Below, piece by piece: positions 52,639 through 64,000 of a stretch of 64,000 nt of DNA. The notes under the pieces are model-generated. The model was not told the origin of the DNA. It made no database searches and was given only the letters and a program-made list of their open reading frames with translations. A program made the translations under genes and the position numbers. Positions within the stretch are counted from its first letter, which is position 1. Each line of letters opens with the position of its first letter. Source of the DNA: Limnomonas spitsbergensis (Eukaryota; Chlorophyta; Chlorophyceae; Chlamydomonadales); the NCBI GenBank assembly GCA_037349105.1, contig JAYJMM010000075.1, positions 1,178,001 through 1,242,000 of the forward strand, written 5' to 3'.

Positions 52639-55600
52639 TTAAATAGGCACAGCTGCAAGCCCCTCCCGCTTCAAGAAAGCTTCCACACTCTCGACCTCCC
52701 CGTCGGCAGCATCAGCGCTAAGGAACACGGATGCCTTGACATCCGCCTTGGCGCACATCTCAGTCAGGCCTTCGGCACCCGCTTGCGACAACACACGCTT
52801 TAGGACAGCCGCAGCAAACTCGCGCTTCGGCTCCACTCCAAAGTCACCTTCCAACAGCTGTGGTAGCGCGTCCAGCGCCATGATGCCCTGAAGAACTGCA
52901 CTGCCCGCCATGTGCCCCAGGAGGGCAGTCGCCTTGGGGAAATCAAGGCTGCAAGACAAGCAAGGGACACGGCGATCAGCTCATCAGCCTCTTCCACACT
53001 ACCAACTTATCATTGCAAAGCTGTCGTATCCTTCATCGTGTGATTCAAAACTGTGATTCAGAATTCTGTGGTGTACAACTCCAGCCACTGCTCCCACTCC
53101 CCCCACTCAATATTTCTAGTCAGGGCGTCACCTAGAATTAGGTTTGTGTGCCTCCTGCCAACAGGAGGTATCTTCCATTGCGGCCTGAGCTGTTTCAATA
53201 GCCCTCAACCCCAGGTCCACCCCAGCAACACACCTGATGTCCTCTAGCTGCACGGTGTAGGTGGCGAGGCCAGACAGCACATCGGCATTCGTGACAAGCC
53301 CCTGGGCGTGCAAGTGCAGCAGCAGCTCCTCCAAGGCTGTCACCTCCTGAGTGAATCAACAGGCATCGGTTGAGCAAGGAGCAGGGCAATCAGACAGGGA
53401 GGATCCCTGGCTCTGGAAATAAAAAGAACGATACGGTTCGATCCTCTTGAGAAGTCGAGCAAAGTTGCTGCATTGACATACTAATCATCCTCTGCCCTTC
53501 CCCATTAACCCACCTTCTCCTTCATACTGTTCAGCATGGTGGTCAGTCCGATCTCCACCAGCTGAGCCATGAACGCCGGCGCGGCCAGCTCCTTCACACA
53601 AGTCAGTGCCTCCTTTTTGTCCAGAGTAGACAAGTACTCCTGGAACAGAGACTCCGCCTTGCGTTTGAGTTCGTCTTCCGGCAGCTGGGGGCCATCCGAA
53701 GTGGCGGCAGGTGCAGGAGCAGGAGCAGCAGCCACGGGTCCCGGCCTGCACAAAACACCAAGCAGGTCAGTATCACCAGTAGGTAAAATATACAAGAAAT
53801 TAGTACATTGAGCCAGGCATCCAATGCTTCAAGCAGCTTCCCCAGGCCGTTGGCCTCCCCTCACTTTGTTGTTGATGCCACAGGCTGAACCGCAGACTGA
53901 GGTGGCCTGAAGTCGCCCAACAAGGCCGACTGGCCATTGCCAAACTTGTACCCTGAGCCTGCCGCAGAAGGGCCATCCCCCCGGAACGCGGGGAAGTTCC
54001 ACGCTTCGGCGTCCCCCCCGCGCAGTGGTGGGATGAGGGCAAAGTCCTCAGTTGGCCCGCCCAGGCGCTGGTGCGTGGGGAGCGCGGGAAGAGCAGCTGC
54101 AAGAGGGCAACACAAGGGTGAGCCATACCAAGCAGCCTCGAGGGATTCCAGAATTGATTCACATGTTTAAGACACAAAAATCTTGTTGCCAATATCTCGC
54201 CATTCACAGGCCATCTAATGAGGCATCCACTTCTAAGTGGCCTGGCAGGGTTACAAGGAAGCTCAGAGCTCAAATAAGACACATTGTTCTCTCTTCCACC
54301 ATCTCATAATCACCAGGTCACCAACGCAGGCATCCATCCACCCATCTATTCACCCATGACCTGTCCATCCACCCACATGTGAGCACAGACGAGATCATGC
54401 CCAGTTCAGCTTCAGCCTCAGCGCGGACCTGGTCCAGCTTCTTGGCCGTGAAGGTCTCGCGGCGAGGCACCCAGTTACTTCGCCTCAGGTCCTGTTCAGG
54501 GAGGACATGACAGAAATGAAAACAGTCCTCGCGACCTTTCAGAGTCAGAAATGTGCACAGGGAGACAGACTGGTAGATAGGGTCTGCTCAGCATGTGTGG
54601 TAGGCAGGCTTCCAACAGGAGCTGTGCATGAACCCATGTGGAGCTTATCAAGCCCACATGCATAGAAAGCGTCAGGACGCGGGTGAGACTCACAATGACG
54701 TCACGGATGACAAAGCGGATCCTGCTGGACAGGCTCTTCTCCTTCTCCAGCCCTTGCAGCTGCTTGAACACATCCTCCAGCTTCTTGCGCATCTTATCGC
54801 TCTCGCTCTTGGCCACTTTGGATCCAGCAGTGCTCAGCATCTCACACGCAGCCTGCACGGGAGCGGGCATGCAACCAAGCCAGGGAATTCAGCATCTCTG
54901 CGTTGCTGGCAGCAGGGATACCTCATCTCAAGCCATCGCCTTATCTTGGCGTCTAGCATACAGCCAAGCCTGGGTACCCAGGGTATATCAAGGATGTCCC
55001 ATAATCTTCAAGCAAAACTCCCATGGAGACAAATGTTCCCCTTATGATGAATTATAATCAGTCACAGGCAATCTAATGCCCTTTCAACCTTTGGAGGTAC
55101 GACCCCACTCCCCCACCACATGACGACCAATCATTGCTGACAATCTGATGCAGTCACCCTGTGCAAATATTCCCAGGATGACTAATCGTTATTATCCGGC
55201 AGCTTGGTGCCCTCACAACCCAAGCCCACCTCAATGCTATCCTCTGACGCAGTGACCTTTCCCTTCTCCTTGGCCAGCAGTGACTCCATGCACGTCGTGA
55301 TGATCCAGTCGCGAACCATGTCCTTCTTGTACAGCTCGGATATGAGGCGCATGGTGCCCATGACACGCTTCTTGACTGAGCGCTCCAGCTCATCGCGTGC
55401 AGAGGGCTCACTAACATCTTGCATTTGCTGCATAGAAGTAAGCACAGACAGATATTAAGGCCCTTCACTGACCGCTACATATCGCTTAGCTTAAAATTCC
55501 CAAGTCAGCCTCTATGACTCATGCAGCCCATGGGCCCCGTGCGTCAGGGAACTTCCCATGCAAGGGCCAGTGAAACGCACCAGTCGAGCATCCTCTGCGC

Positions 55601-56916
55601 CTTCAAACTCGTCCTGGCAGGTGTTCAGCAGGATCTGCGCAAACGTGATGGCCTTGTCCCCACCCGGGGGCGGCGGGAAGGAAGGGAGCTCCTTGGACAG
55701 CTGCAGGCACAGGTCAGCGTACAGAGCGCAATACGTGGGCTGCTCCACTGCATTCTCAAACACAATGGCAATGGTGGTCCTCAGAACGTCGGCTGTCGTT
55801 ATGACTCCAAGGATTTGCTGCAGGAGGCGCTCAAACTTTTCAGGCGTCAGCTTGTTCAGGATACCCTTGATTTGGCGGATGGCCTGCATGGGTCGTTCCG
55901 GGGGAGGGTAAAAGGGGTCAGCGCACTCATGACGCTCGGGAAAGCTGGCTTGAAAAACTGAGGCAGAAAAAGCAGACCTTTTCTTCGGATGATACGACGG
56001 CTCCAGGACGATAGGCTTGGCCCCCGCTGTCGGCAAGACGTACTATCTTGGCCTCGGTCGCACGCACCGTCTTGGCAGCGTCCTGCAGTTAGCGCCAAGG
56101 CTTCAGACCTCGATCGCATGGGAGTTCACAAAGTTAACTCCTTACCTCTCCCTGCTGCTGCTGGGCAGCAGGGGCAGCCTTCTGCTGCTGCGCAGCTGGC
56201 TTCGACTGCGCCCTCTGCTCCTCCTTCGCTGCTGGCTGCTCTCGAGACTGCTCCCAGCTGCTGCCGTCATCCTTTCCCCCAGGAACGGTCTCGACTACAT
56301 TGCGGGTCCGCCAATCTCTATCGTCGCCCTCCTCCCCCACAACTTTCTGCAATTACGGCGAAAAGTGAGCTCGGTGATATGCCAGACAAGCTGAAGGAGG
56401 AAACGCTACCTGAATAGCCTGTCGATGCTGGTCCTTTTCAGATTGCTCTGATATGACGATCTCTGCGTTTAACTGGGCTTGTTGTTGCAGTTCGGCTGGG
56501 GACTTCGTGTACCTCTGCACAATGATTTGGGCACGTATAGTATTAGTATGACGGGCCCATAAGAGACTTACAGTGGCACACGCAAATTCGCATGCCAGTG
56601 AATGTCCCGTTTCTGTTCTGGCCATGCCGCCACTCACGTCCATGAACTGCATAAGAAATTCCTTGGAGAACTTGATCCTCTCGCCATCCCGTTTGGGCTT
56701 CGTGTCGTCGCCTCCAGCTGATTTTGACGTCTGGGTCATGTAAGATCTTCGGTTCAGTGGCAGATCCGGGAAAGCTTGCATTCAACCCTCGTTCACCTGT
56801 TTATTTTTTAGACCTTGACCACTGCCCTTCGCAAAAGAGCTAAACGGATTGATGCCGGCCCCAAGGCCGACTGGCCGCAGCACTATTGGCCTCAACGAGA
56901 TTTCGTCGTCTGCCAT
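52639..56916 (-). CDS. Eukaryotic translation initiation factor eIF(iso)4G
   Basis: Thirteen exons on the minus strand: 56916-56797, 56730-56638, 56514-56410, 56346-56146, 56082-55978, 55883-55581, 55427-55230, 54852-54694, 54491-54377, 54096-53865, 53745-53514, 53346-53234 and 52948-52639. They give 761 aa, all phases closing, close to plant eIF(iso)4G (~780 aa) and far shorter than eIF4G. An eIF4E-binding motif of type Y/F-x4-L-phi is FSKEFLM (residues 61-67). A Gln/Glu-rich linker follows. The MIF4G HEAT domain begins near residue 213 (IKGILNKLTPEKFERLLQQI) and extends through KKRVMGTMRLISELYKK and LEDVFKQLQGLEKEKSLSSR. A Pro/Ala linker leads to the MA3 domain (about 565-720; FQEYLSTLDKKEALTCVKEL). 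The protein bridges eIF4E, eIF4A and eIF3 on capped mRNA. The exon 9 donor (ACAT|GTGGGT) is weaker than the rest. Confidence 0.93.
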
Positions 56917-57807
56917 GTCGCTAGACTGTAAAGTTAGCCATGTAGCTTACACTGAATGTTGATGAAATTGGGACGCACTTAGGTTTTGGGGTTTTCCACC
57001 CACAGTACCGCCCACACCCGCACCCGGGCTTGGTACCACCAGGTCACCAGGGGGGCCTACCACTGGGGCTAATAAGGTAGCCTCATCCTGGCCTCATCCC
57101 AGCTTTATGCCAAGTTTTGATGGACAAATGGCGGTTTTGGAAATGGCTGTTAGAATGGTCAGGCTTTCCTGTGCAAACTAAGACCATACAATAACAGGTC
57201 CCCGTATACACGTACAGTTCGGGTCAAAGTGTGTCCCCAGTATTAGTACCCGCCCGGTCTGCAGTCGGAATGGTCATCCAGACATGGCACACATCTTGCT
57301 GCCATTTGGCCCAGGTTCATCTGTTCCTGCCCTTCACCACCCCGAAGCCAGCTCACTGAAAAGGGGCATGAGGATATTTATCCTGTTTTTTTAATTATAT
57401 ACCCATGGCACAAAATTCCCTAATATACTTGGGAATACTTGGGTGCAAAAAGCGGAATGTAACCATTTCTGTTGGGGATCGTCAGTTGGAAGCACAGAAT
57501 TGGAAACATTCAGGACAAAAACGGTTTAAAAACATGCCCAGAGGGACAGAGTTTGACCAGCTGCAATGGCAAGTAGGTCCAATAATCTGTGACGAGACGG
57601 TGGCCACCGCCTTACTGGCATGCCAGCCAGCCAAGACCAGTAAGGGAGCAACGGTAACTACCGTTAACTCATAATAAATAGCCGCGTCAGGTATCTTTCA
57701 GTCATTCAAATGTTACGATAATTGAATTCAGTTATGCAGTCGCGTTGATTTCATTTATAACGAGCAGAGGTCGCGGAGGAAACATGTCCAACTCTGCTAG
57801 TCAGTCG
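56917..57807. other. Intergenic between eIF(iso)4G and the LRR gene
   Basis: Holds the upstream region of eIF(iso)4G and the 3' UTR of the LRR gene. A 270-nt plus-strand open frame at 57405-57674 has no recognisable feature and is not called. Confidence 0.45.
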
Positions 57808-60800
57808 TCACGCTTCTCCTGAAGGAATTCCCGATCCTGCTGCTTGCTCCACATTGCCAGCCTCGTCCCCAGCATTCCAGTGAACATGCAACTGAGGCCG
57901 GGACTCTCTCAAGGCCAGAACCATATCAGCCATTCGCTCCTCTTGACATGCAGGGTTGGCCCCACACTCCAGAACCTGCAGAACAAGCAAACATAATTCA
58001 GGAAGTAAGCAGGGCCATTATCCAACTTGAGTGCATACATATCTGAGCAACCGTAGAACCGGCTCCACTACACAAAGACCGTACCGGTCGTCGTCGTTAG
58101 CCTTCGCGGCACCCCTTAAAAACAATTATTTAAATTTACCGCGCGTCATTTAATTCTCTCACGCCGAAACAAATTAAATCACCTATCGCTGCAGCAAAAA
58201 TTAGCAGGCAGGGCTAAAATTGCAATCGATTGTGCAGCGCTTCAGCTGCCAAGCATCACCTTCAAAAGCCATTGCTTGAAGAACTGACTGTGGCACCAGC
58301 GACCTACCGTTTGTCCAGATTGGAACTCCATGCAGACGGATTTCCTGAGGAAATTCATGCCCACTAGGAAGAGACAGGCTTGGATCTGTCTAGCCTGTGC
58401 CGTTGTCACTTGAAAGCGTTTGTATCGGTACCAGTACTGGCCATTGTGAGAGATTTTTAAAACAATATGCTGCATAGACGGATCATGCTTTGCTGAGAGG
58501 ACACAGAACCTAGCTGTGGGAACCTAGCTTTCCACTACTGGCGCGCTCGAGGGCCAGAAAATATCGCATTCTCACCAGACTGCGGAAATAGTGCGAAGGC
58601 TCCATTTTGAAATTAATATGAAGCGCGCAGCAGGTTTGCGCTGCCCGTTGATGCGTTCTTCTTTTAGGGAGCGCAATTGGTGTGCCCCGGCGCACATTTT
58701 AATATGATTTAAAATCAGGGCTGTCCGGCCAGTCAGTCACAGGCGAAAATAACCATTTGGGGGGTACGCGGAGTAATTTGCCAGAACAAGCTATCAAAAA
58801 AGGCCGAGCACTAGCGAGCGCGACTGATTGATTCAACATCCATTAATTGATTCCTGACCGTGCACTGTTCGTCCAGGCGTCAAACGAGGTTTTTGATTGA
58901 GTTGACTACAGTATACGTAGTGGTTATAAGCGCTGCGCGGAGTTTATTTACAGCAGCGGCTATAAGCGCTGCGCGGATCTTAATGAAGTTTTTGGATTAG
59001 CAGCACGATACAGCAAAAAGACAATCTTCAAAATTTTGCAGCTGCGCTGCACGGATCGATGTGTTCTTTGCCTGCCAGAGTGTTTCAGAAAACTAATTGA
59101 AATAGAGGTACTCAAACCCTATCCGGTTCTACGGTATGCATGACTCAGCGACTTTCCTCAGCATCAAATTGCAATAGCCATGCATGAATGACCCCAGGAA
59201 TAGCATCCTACATTCCTAATTTTCAGTTCAAATACAGCTACATACCAGCAACTGTGCGTCGTTCTGTTTTAAAAATAATTAATGAATAAACGAATAAAAC
59301 ATACGCTCAGTCCTTTGATGATTTAAAGCAGCTATTTCAGGACTGGGATAATTAATAAAATTACTGGTTAATTATCGCACCAAGACACTGTTTAAGATAC
59401 CGCTATACCCCTGCCATTGTAATCACATTACATGATAGCCACCATTAACCCCACCTTCAAGGATTTTGCAAATCCTGCTCCCAGCACGGTCAGCAGGGGA
59501 CCCATCCCCGCATCAAGATCCAAGTTGCAAGCCGACACACTCAGCTCCTGTAAAGCAGCAAAGCCTCCGTCCTCCAGGCAGCCCACAAGCCTCTTAGCCC
59601 CTTCACTGCCACAGCCAGTTCCAAGCAGGCAGAGCTGCTTCAGTTTAGAGGACGACAGTGCGGCCAGAGCCTCAGCGCCCTCCTCGCCCTGCACAGGAAT
59701 GGGCAGCAGGTGGCAAATTTTAAATGACGCTGCAACATCCAGACCTTGAGCACATTCAAGATGAAATTATTCACAGACTGTGGCCCCTTCATGCTCGTGG
59801 AAGTGTCATCTACAAGGACCAGCACAAGGCCGATGGAGGAGCACTTCCCAACACCTCAGGTGCACGTTCCCTTGCACAGGCAATGGCAAGCACAAGTGAG
59901 GGCAGGCAAGATAAATGTGCAATGGTAAGGCTGAGATCTGGCACCTGAAGCTTGGCTGCTGATAAGTCCAAAGACAACAACTGAGATCCTGCCCCACTGC
60001 CGTTTATAGCTGCAGCGATGCGCAGGATGGCTTCAGCCGATAACTCTGAGTTGCTCCCCAGATCCAGGCGCAAAAGGGATGTGTTGCCCGCCAACGCAGA
60101 GGCCAGCGCCACCCTGAGGACACGGAGAGTTTGCGTTCAGTTGCAAGAGATGCGAGGACATACAAGGACTCGAGGTGCTCATGGTGCTAGGGGAGATGTC
60201 AAGCTAGGGGGGGATATCTAGCGAGGGGAGATAACTAGCTTGAGGGATATCTAGCTAGGGGGGATAAGTAGCTAGGGGGGGATACCTGGGCTCCTCATGG
60301 AGCTAGGGGGAGACACCTGAGCTCCTCATGGAGCTAGGGTGGGATACCTGAGCTCCTCATGGAGCTAGGGGGGGATACCTGAGCTCCTCATGGAGCTAGG
60401 GGGGGATAGCTAGCTAGGTGGGGAAACCTGAGCTCCTCATGGAGCTAGGGGGGGATAGCTAGCTAGGTGGGGAAACCTGAGCTCCTCATGGAGCTAGGGG
60501 GGGATAGCTAGCTAGGGGGGGATAACTGAGCTCCTCATGGAGCTAGGGGGGGATAGCTAGGTACAGGGGATAACCGAACTCCATTTCAGACCATCCTCCA
60601 CCACTGCCTACTTGAGGGTGCTCCAGAAGTTCAGCAGCAACTCATCTACATCACCGCCTATGGCTGTGGGGGCTTGGTGTAGCAAGCCCTGCTGCTCGGG
60701 CCACCGACTGTGAGCCAGTCCAGATTTGGTCCCTGCCCACCCAGTGGTGTCTACCCGGTGGCCCCCTCAAAGGTGGTCTGATGCGCACTAAAACAATCAT

Positions 60801-61957
60801 CCTTGTCCACGACGAGCTTCGGCTATCGAAACAAGGAGATCCCTCACAGACTTGGCCGGGACGCACCCGCCAATGTTGCCAAACTGATTAAAGGACAGGT
60901 TCAACGATGTCAGGCCGGACTGAGCAGCCAAGCCCCCCGCAAGCCCCGACACGCCGGCGTCACCAAGACTGCAGCCACGTAGGCACAGCTCCGTCAACGT
61001 CGAAGACCGCTGGAGGATCCGGCCCAGATCTGGGCCTGCTCCGGGGCCCAGGTCGTTGTCCGACAGGTCCAGAGAGGACAGGCAGCCCGGCGGTCTCTCA
61101 AAGGCCGCAGCTAGGTAGGATGCTGAATCGGCTCCGAATCCACAAGCACGCAAGTCCAGGTGTGCAAGATGAGGCCATTCAAGTTTTGACAAGGACAGGG
61201 CGCCTGCGCGTAGTATTAAAAAAACAATGTCAGGCTCTGAGCACGCATGCCTACCATAGTTTACTGAATGTTCACATTTCACAGGTGTTTGGTACCAGTT
61301 TGCATGCCTCGTTTTTGAATTGTTCACACTTCACAAAGTTGCTAACCTGTGTCTCCCATTGGGTTCCGTGCTATGTTCAATCGCTTCAGACTCCCATTCT
61401 CTGCCAGGACCTGTGAGAGTGCCTGTGCCCCAGAGGCCGTGATGTTCTGCGCATGGGATGCACGGGATGGTCATTGTCATGAGAAGAAGAAGAAATGGCT
61501 TGCCAATGATAGCCTCAGATGCATGTGCTCATCGGCCATGCGATGGTCCTAATCCTAGATTTCAAGCTCTTATTTCCTCGCAGGTAGTATTGCATTCATT
61601 CACCTTATTTTCCAAGTCTAAAGAGTTCAGAGAGCATTTTAGGAGGCCAGCACTGAGGGCGGAGACGCCAGCATCTCCAAAGTTCCCGTCGCCTATGCAA
61701 AGCGCTGTGAGAGTTCTATTTTGGCTAAGTAGGCCGCCAATCAAGGCTGCAGCCTCGGCTGTGAGCGGATGGTTGCTAGCGTACAGCTCCTTCAGGACTG
61801 TGTTCGACACAAGACTATTACAAAGCTTCTGGACCTCCGTTGTATCAAACTTGCGATGCTTCAAGATCGTCAGTGAAGCCAGGTTAGGGTCGTTACCCTT
61901 CAACCGAGTGCATAGATCATCCAGACCCTGTGAAGCAGTTCCTCTTCCCCAAGCCAT
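57808..61957 (-). CDS. Leucine-rich repeat protein, ribonuclease-inhibitor (NLRC3-like) type
   Basis: Six exons on the minus strand: 61957-61604, 61446-61347, 61203-60867, 60113-59945, 59688-59455 and 57975-57808, giving 453 aa with all phases closed. It begins MAWGRGTASQGLDDLCTRLK and consists almost entirely of ~28-residue LRRs of the RI type, with the pattern L-x2-L-x-L-x2-N/C-x-(I/F/L)-G-x2-G. Examples are LKRLNIARNPMGDTG, LDLRACGFGADSASYLA, LDLSDNDLGPGAGPDLG and LSFNQFGNIGG. No NACHT, TIR, kinase or membrane segment is present, so it is a stand-alone LRR scaffold. Partner and role are unknown. The last intron is 1.48 kb and carries a repeat related to the MITE at 3.4 kb; the third intron carries a minisatellite. 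It shares a 187-bp intergenic region with ClpP. Confidence 0.88.
58075..59020. repeat. Diverged relative of the 3.4-kb inverted-repeat element, in an LRR-gene intron
   Basis: Shares the segment CGCGACTGATTGATTCAACATCC (58818-58840) with the MITE (CGCGACTGTTTGATTCGACATCC, 3593-3615), plus several GCTGCGCGGA-type words and an AT-rich background. No intact terminal inverted repeats were found, so this is an older or rearranged copy. Confidence 0.45.
60185..60575. repeat. Minisatellite in an LRR-gene intron
   Basis: Repeats of GAGCTCCTCATGGAGCTAGG followed by GGGGGATA(C/G)CT and, in several units, AGCTAGCTAGGTGGGGAAACC, giving ~31-bp and ~55-bp periods. GAGCTCCTCATGGAGCT contains a near-palindrome, so each unit can form a small hairpin. 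Confidence 0.85.
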
Positions 61958-62144
61958 TTTCAATAGAGCAGATAACTGCCACAGGCGACCCCAGCAGACA
62001 CCCAAGAACAAGGTGTGGGAGGTATGTTCCCCACGTTACACTTCCGTACGGTGGTGGCCACCTGATGGCCACCTCATGACTTGGTAGGTTGCTGACATTC
62101 ACTAGTTGATAAGAATAACCAGTGATTTCCAACGTCCAACCTGA
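61958..62144. promoter_or_regulatory. Compact divergent promoter region, LRR gene / ClpP
   Basis: Only 187 bp separate the two divergent start codons (61957 minus, 62145 plus). Both 5' UTRs and both core promoters must lie here unless one transcript has an upstream exon. No TATA box stands out. Confidence 0.55.
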
Positions 62145-63541
62145 ATGGCAGCCCTTATCCCACGAACAAATCATGTGGGCCTTGGTCGCGCTAGCCACAG
62201 TCGATCCAATCGACTGCAAGTGAAAGCAGTCTCATGGACCCAATCTGATAGAAATGTGGGAAGCGATCGTTCTCGGATCAACATTCGGGCCGATGGGCAG
62301 CCGATTCTTGCCCCGAGGACGGAAGAGATGCGAGGCGATCCTTTTGGATCCCTTCTCAGACAGCGCACAATTTTCATGGGTGGCGAGGTCGAGGACTTCT
62401 CAGCAGATGCCCTTGTCAGCCAGCTGCTCCTTCTCGATTCTCAGGACCAAGGGAAGGACATCAAACTGTTCATCAACTCACCAGGTTGGTATCATGTGCA
62501 GATAGACTTTGCGAAGCAGTGCATGTGTGTGACCATAACCCCCAGCCCTGACGCTATCATGCTGGATGTGCAGGTGGATCAGTGAGCGCTGGGATGGGTA
62601 TCTACGATGCCATGATGCTGTGCCGGTCTGACGTGTCTACATACTGCTTTGGCCTGGCGGCTTCCATGGGTGCCTTCCTGCTTGGTGCGGGCAAGAGGGG
62701 CAAGCGATACAGCATGCCCAACTCGCGCATCATGATCCATCAGCCGCTCGGCGGTGCTAGTGGTCAGGCAGTCGACATTGAGATCCAGGCACGTCTCTCA
62801 ATAAGGATGAATCCTGTCAGGAAAACGGATGCATGCTGGACTGATCCATACACCTGCTGTGACCTGAGTAAGATATGCATGGGCATTTTGAGGTTTATGG
62901 AAATTGAGGTCCATTTTGCATGGCTTGTTGCGCCCAACAGGCCAAGGAGATCATGTACCACAAGGCCAACCTCAATCGCATCATTGCGGACTACACGCTA
63001 CAGCCCCTGAGCAAGATTGAGGAGGACACGGATCGCGACCGCTACATGTCCCCGATCGAGGCCAAAGAGTATGGCCTCATTGACCAAATTGTAGGCGGCG
63101 AGGATGCCGTGTTCAACATCAAGGACCACCTCAAGAAATTCCAAAAGGTAAGATGTAGCTGCTGTGGGAAAGGATGCTCTACAATTGGGCCATATGTGGG
63201 GACCCAGCATTCCGTCATAGATGTATTATCTTATGGATTTCTACCATTTACCAATTACCAGTGGGTCCTAGGAAACCTGCCTCCTATTCCTGATTATTTT
63301 GATCTTGCAGAGGCCCAGTTTCGAAAGAATGTCTGCTTGCACCCACGTGTCTGATTTGATTGGTGGTGCCATTGCGATGCAGCCCAAGGAGGAGATTCCT
63401 GATGATGAAACTGACCAGGGCCAACGCACGGTTGCGGGTGGTGACCCATTCATGGCTTCCTCACCAAACGGAAGGTTCCGGAGCCAGGACAAAGAACTCT
63501 TCTTGCCCAGCCAATACCCAGGTGTGAAGCAGATCCAGTAA
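62145..63541 (+). CDS. ATP-dependent Clp protease proteolytic subunit ClpP, probably plastid-targeted
   Basis: Four exons: 62145-62484, 62574-62788, 62941-63147 and 63311-63541, giving 330 aa with all phases closed. The first ~60 residues are Ser/Arg-rich and unlike mature ClpP, as expected of a chloroplast transit peptide. The core follows: [50 protein letters not shown] with nucleophile S144, [10 protein letters not shown] with H169 (25 residues later, as in bacterial ClpP), and [18 protein letters not shown] with D218. The full Ser-His-Asp triad makes this an active ClpP, not a ClpR. The last 76 residues (exon 4, acidic, [12 protein letters not shown]) extend beyond the bacterial length. 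The intron after exon 2 begins GCACGT, a GC-AG intron required by phase. ClpP forms the barrel that degrades stromal proteins fed by ClpC. Confidence 0.93.
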
Positions 63542-63659
63542 TATTCAAGAGGTGTAAGGTACAGCCTGAGCTGACACGCATGATGCTTAAGCCATGGCTT
63601 TTACGTGAACGTAAGGGCCAACAAATTATACATGAACCGAGGGATTCTCTGAGGCATTC

Positions 63660-63664
63660 TGTAA
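63660..63664 (+). terminator. Poly(A) signal TGTAA of the ClpP gene
   Basis: TGTAA 119 nt after the ClpP stop codon, the chlorophyte-type signal. Another TGTAA occurs near 63985. Confidence 0.5.
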
Positions 63665-64000
63665 CACCTTGTACTTTGTCAATCTGATAACAGTTTCATC
63701 ATTGATTGTTCCCCGTCACAGGAAGCCCATTGTTTAATGTACGTCCTGCGCGCAAGCAGGACTAATGGAGCTGGAGCGCACTTAATCAGACGGTCCGTTG
63801 GCGATAAGTGACGGATCCTTGGCGATCAGTGAAAGCTGCCAAGCTGCTTCAGACATTGGTTCGGCATTGTGGTCCATTTAGTTCTTTTGTTGTGCATGAT
63901 ATTGTCTGACCAGTCAAGGTGTCCACACTTTCTAGCTCATGACGAAGTCAACCTCGAGGATGCCTGGAATTATTTATGTACAGTTGTAAATGCTTGGTGG
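63665..64000. other. Downstream of ClpP; nothing recognised
   Basis: No coding signal or repeat in the last 336 bp. Confidence 0.4.

Noticed and set aside
53937..56417. Plus-strand frames of 85-146 codons opposite eIF(iso)4G
   Set aside because: Antisense shadows of verified exons; no independent splice or domain evidence.
57405..57674. 89-codon plus-strand frame
   Set aside because: No motif and no neighbouring exon; probably chance.
60185..60575. Array of regulatory hairpins or a CRISPR-like locus
   Set aside because: Intronic minisatellite with near-palindromic units and no spacer diversity.

Overview
The window looks like nuclear DNA of a green alga, most likely a trebouxiophyte-type chlorophyte or a close relative. 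The reasons are intron-rich eukaryotic genes, a nuclear-encoded ClpP with a transit-peptide-like N-terminus, a plant-type eIF(iso)4G, interstitial blocks of the plant-type telomere repeat TTTAGGG, and TGTAA-type poly(A) signals. The TTTAGGG repeat argues against Chlamydomonas itself. This placement is inference, because no marker gene fixes the species.

Layout, left to right. 0-0.5 kb: first exon of a Lu7TM (GPR107/108-like) membrane protein, leaving the window. 0.5-11 kb: gene-poor, with a TIR-bounded DNA element carrying tRNA-like boxes (3.4-4.1 kb), an 82-bp LINE tail (4.16-4.24 kb), a telomeric block plus a (GGGCGT)n array (7.3-7.6 kb) and a decayed LINE (7.6-9.9 kb). 11.1-12.0 kb: ribosomal protein eS27 (minus). 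12-15.9 kb: repeats. 15.9-19.5 kb: an Aurora/CALK-like protein kinase (minus). 20.2-38.8 kb: nested retrotransposons, namely two Ty3/gypsy chromoviruses with 181-182 bp LTRs and verified target-site duplications, both inserted into LINE copies, one of them itself interrupted by a LINE-telomere-helicase composite. A 23-codon minisatellite (34.4-35.7 kb) and pieces of an unrecognised gene lie between the second gypsy element and another LINE. 39-46 kb: a multi-exon minus-strand gene containing a 2.8-kb internal tandem duplication with a possible AP2-like fold. 46-48.7 kb: nothing recognisable. 48.7-63.5 kb: a housekeeping island with eL8 (L7a), eIF(iso)4G, an LRR (ribonuclease-inhibitor type) protein, and plastid ClpP divergent from the LRR gene.

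The genes do not form a pathway. Three (eS27, eL8, eIF(iso)4G) belong to translation and ClpP to plastid protein turnover. I rebuilt the exon structures of eS27, the kinase, eL8, eIF(iso)4G, the LRR gene and ClpP by hand. All splice phases close and the lengths suit the families (86, 769, 260, 761, 453 and 330 aa). Three of these introns use GC-AG borders.

The most interesting material is the LINE family. Its copies share a poly(A)-less 3' end and, where measurable, sit in 12-21 bp target duplications. Two copies touch telomeric repeats, and a short SINE-like repeat seems to share its tail. I found no bacterial-type defence system, CRISPR array or convincing functional tRNA gene.
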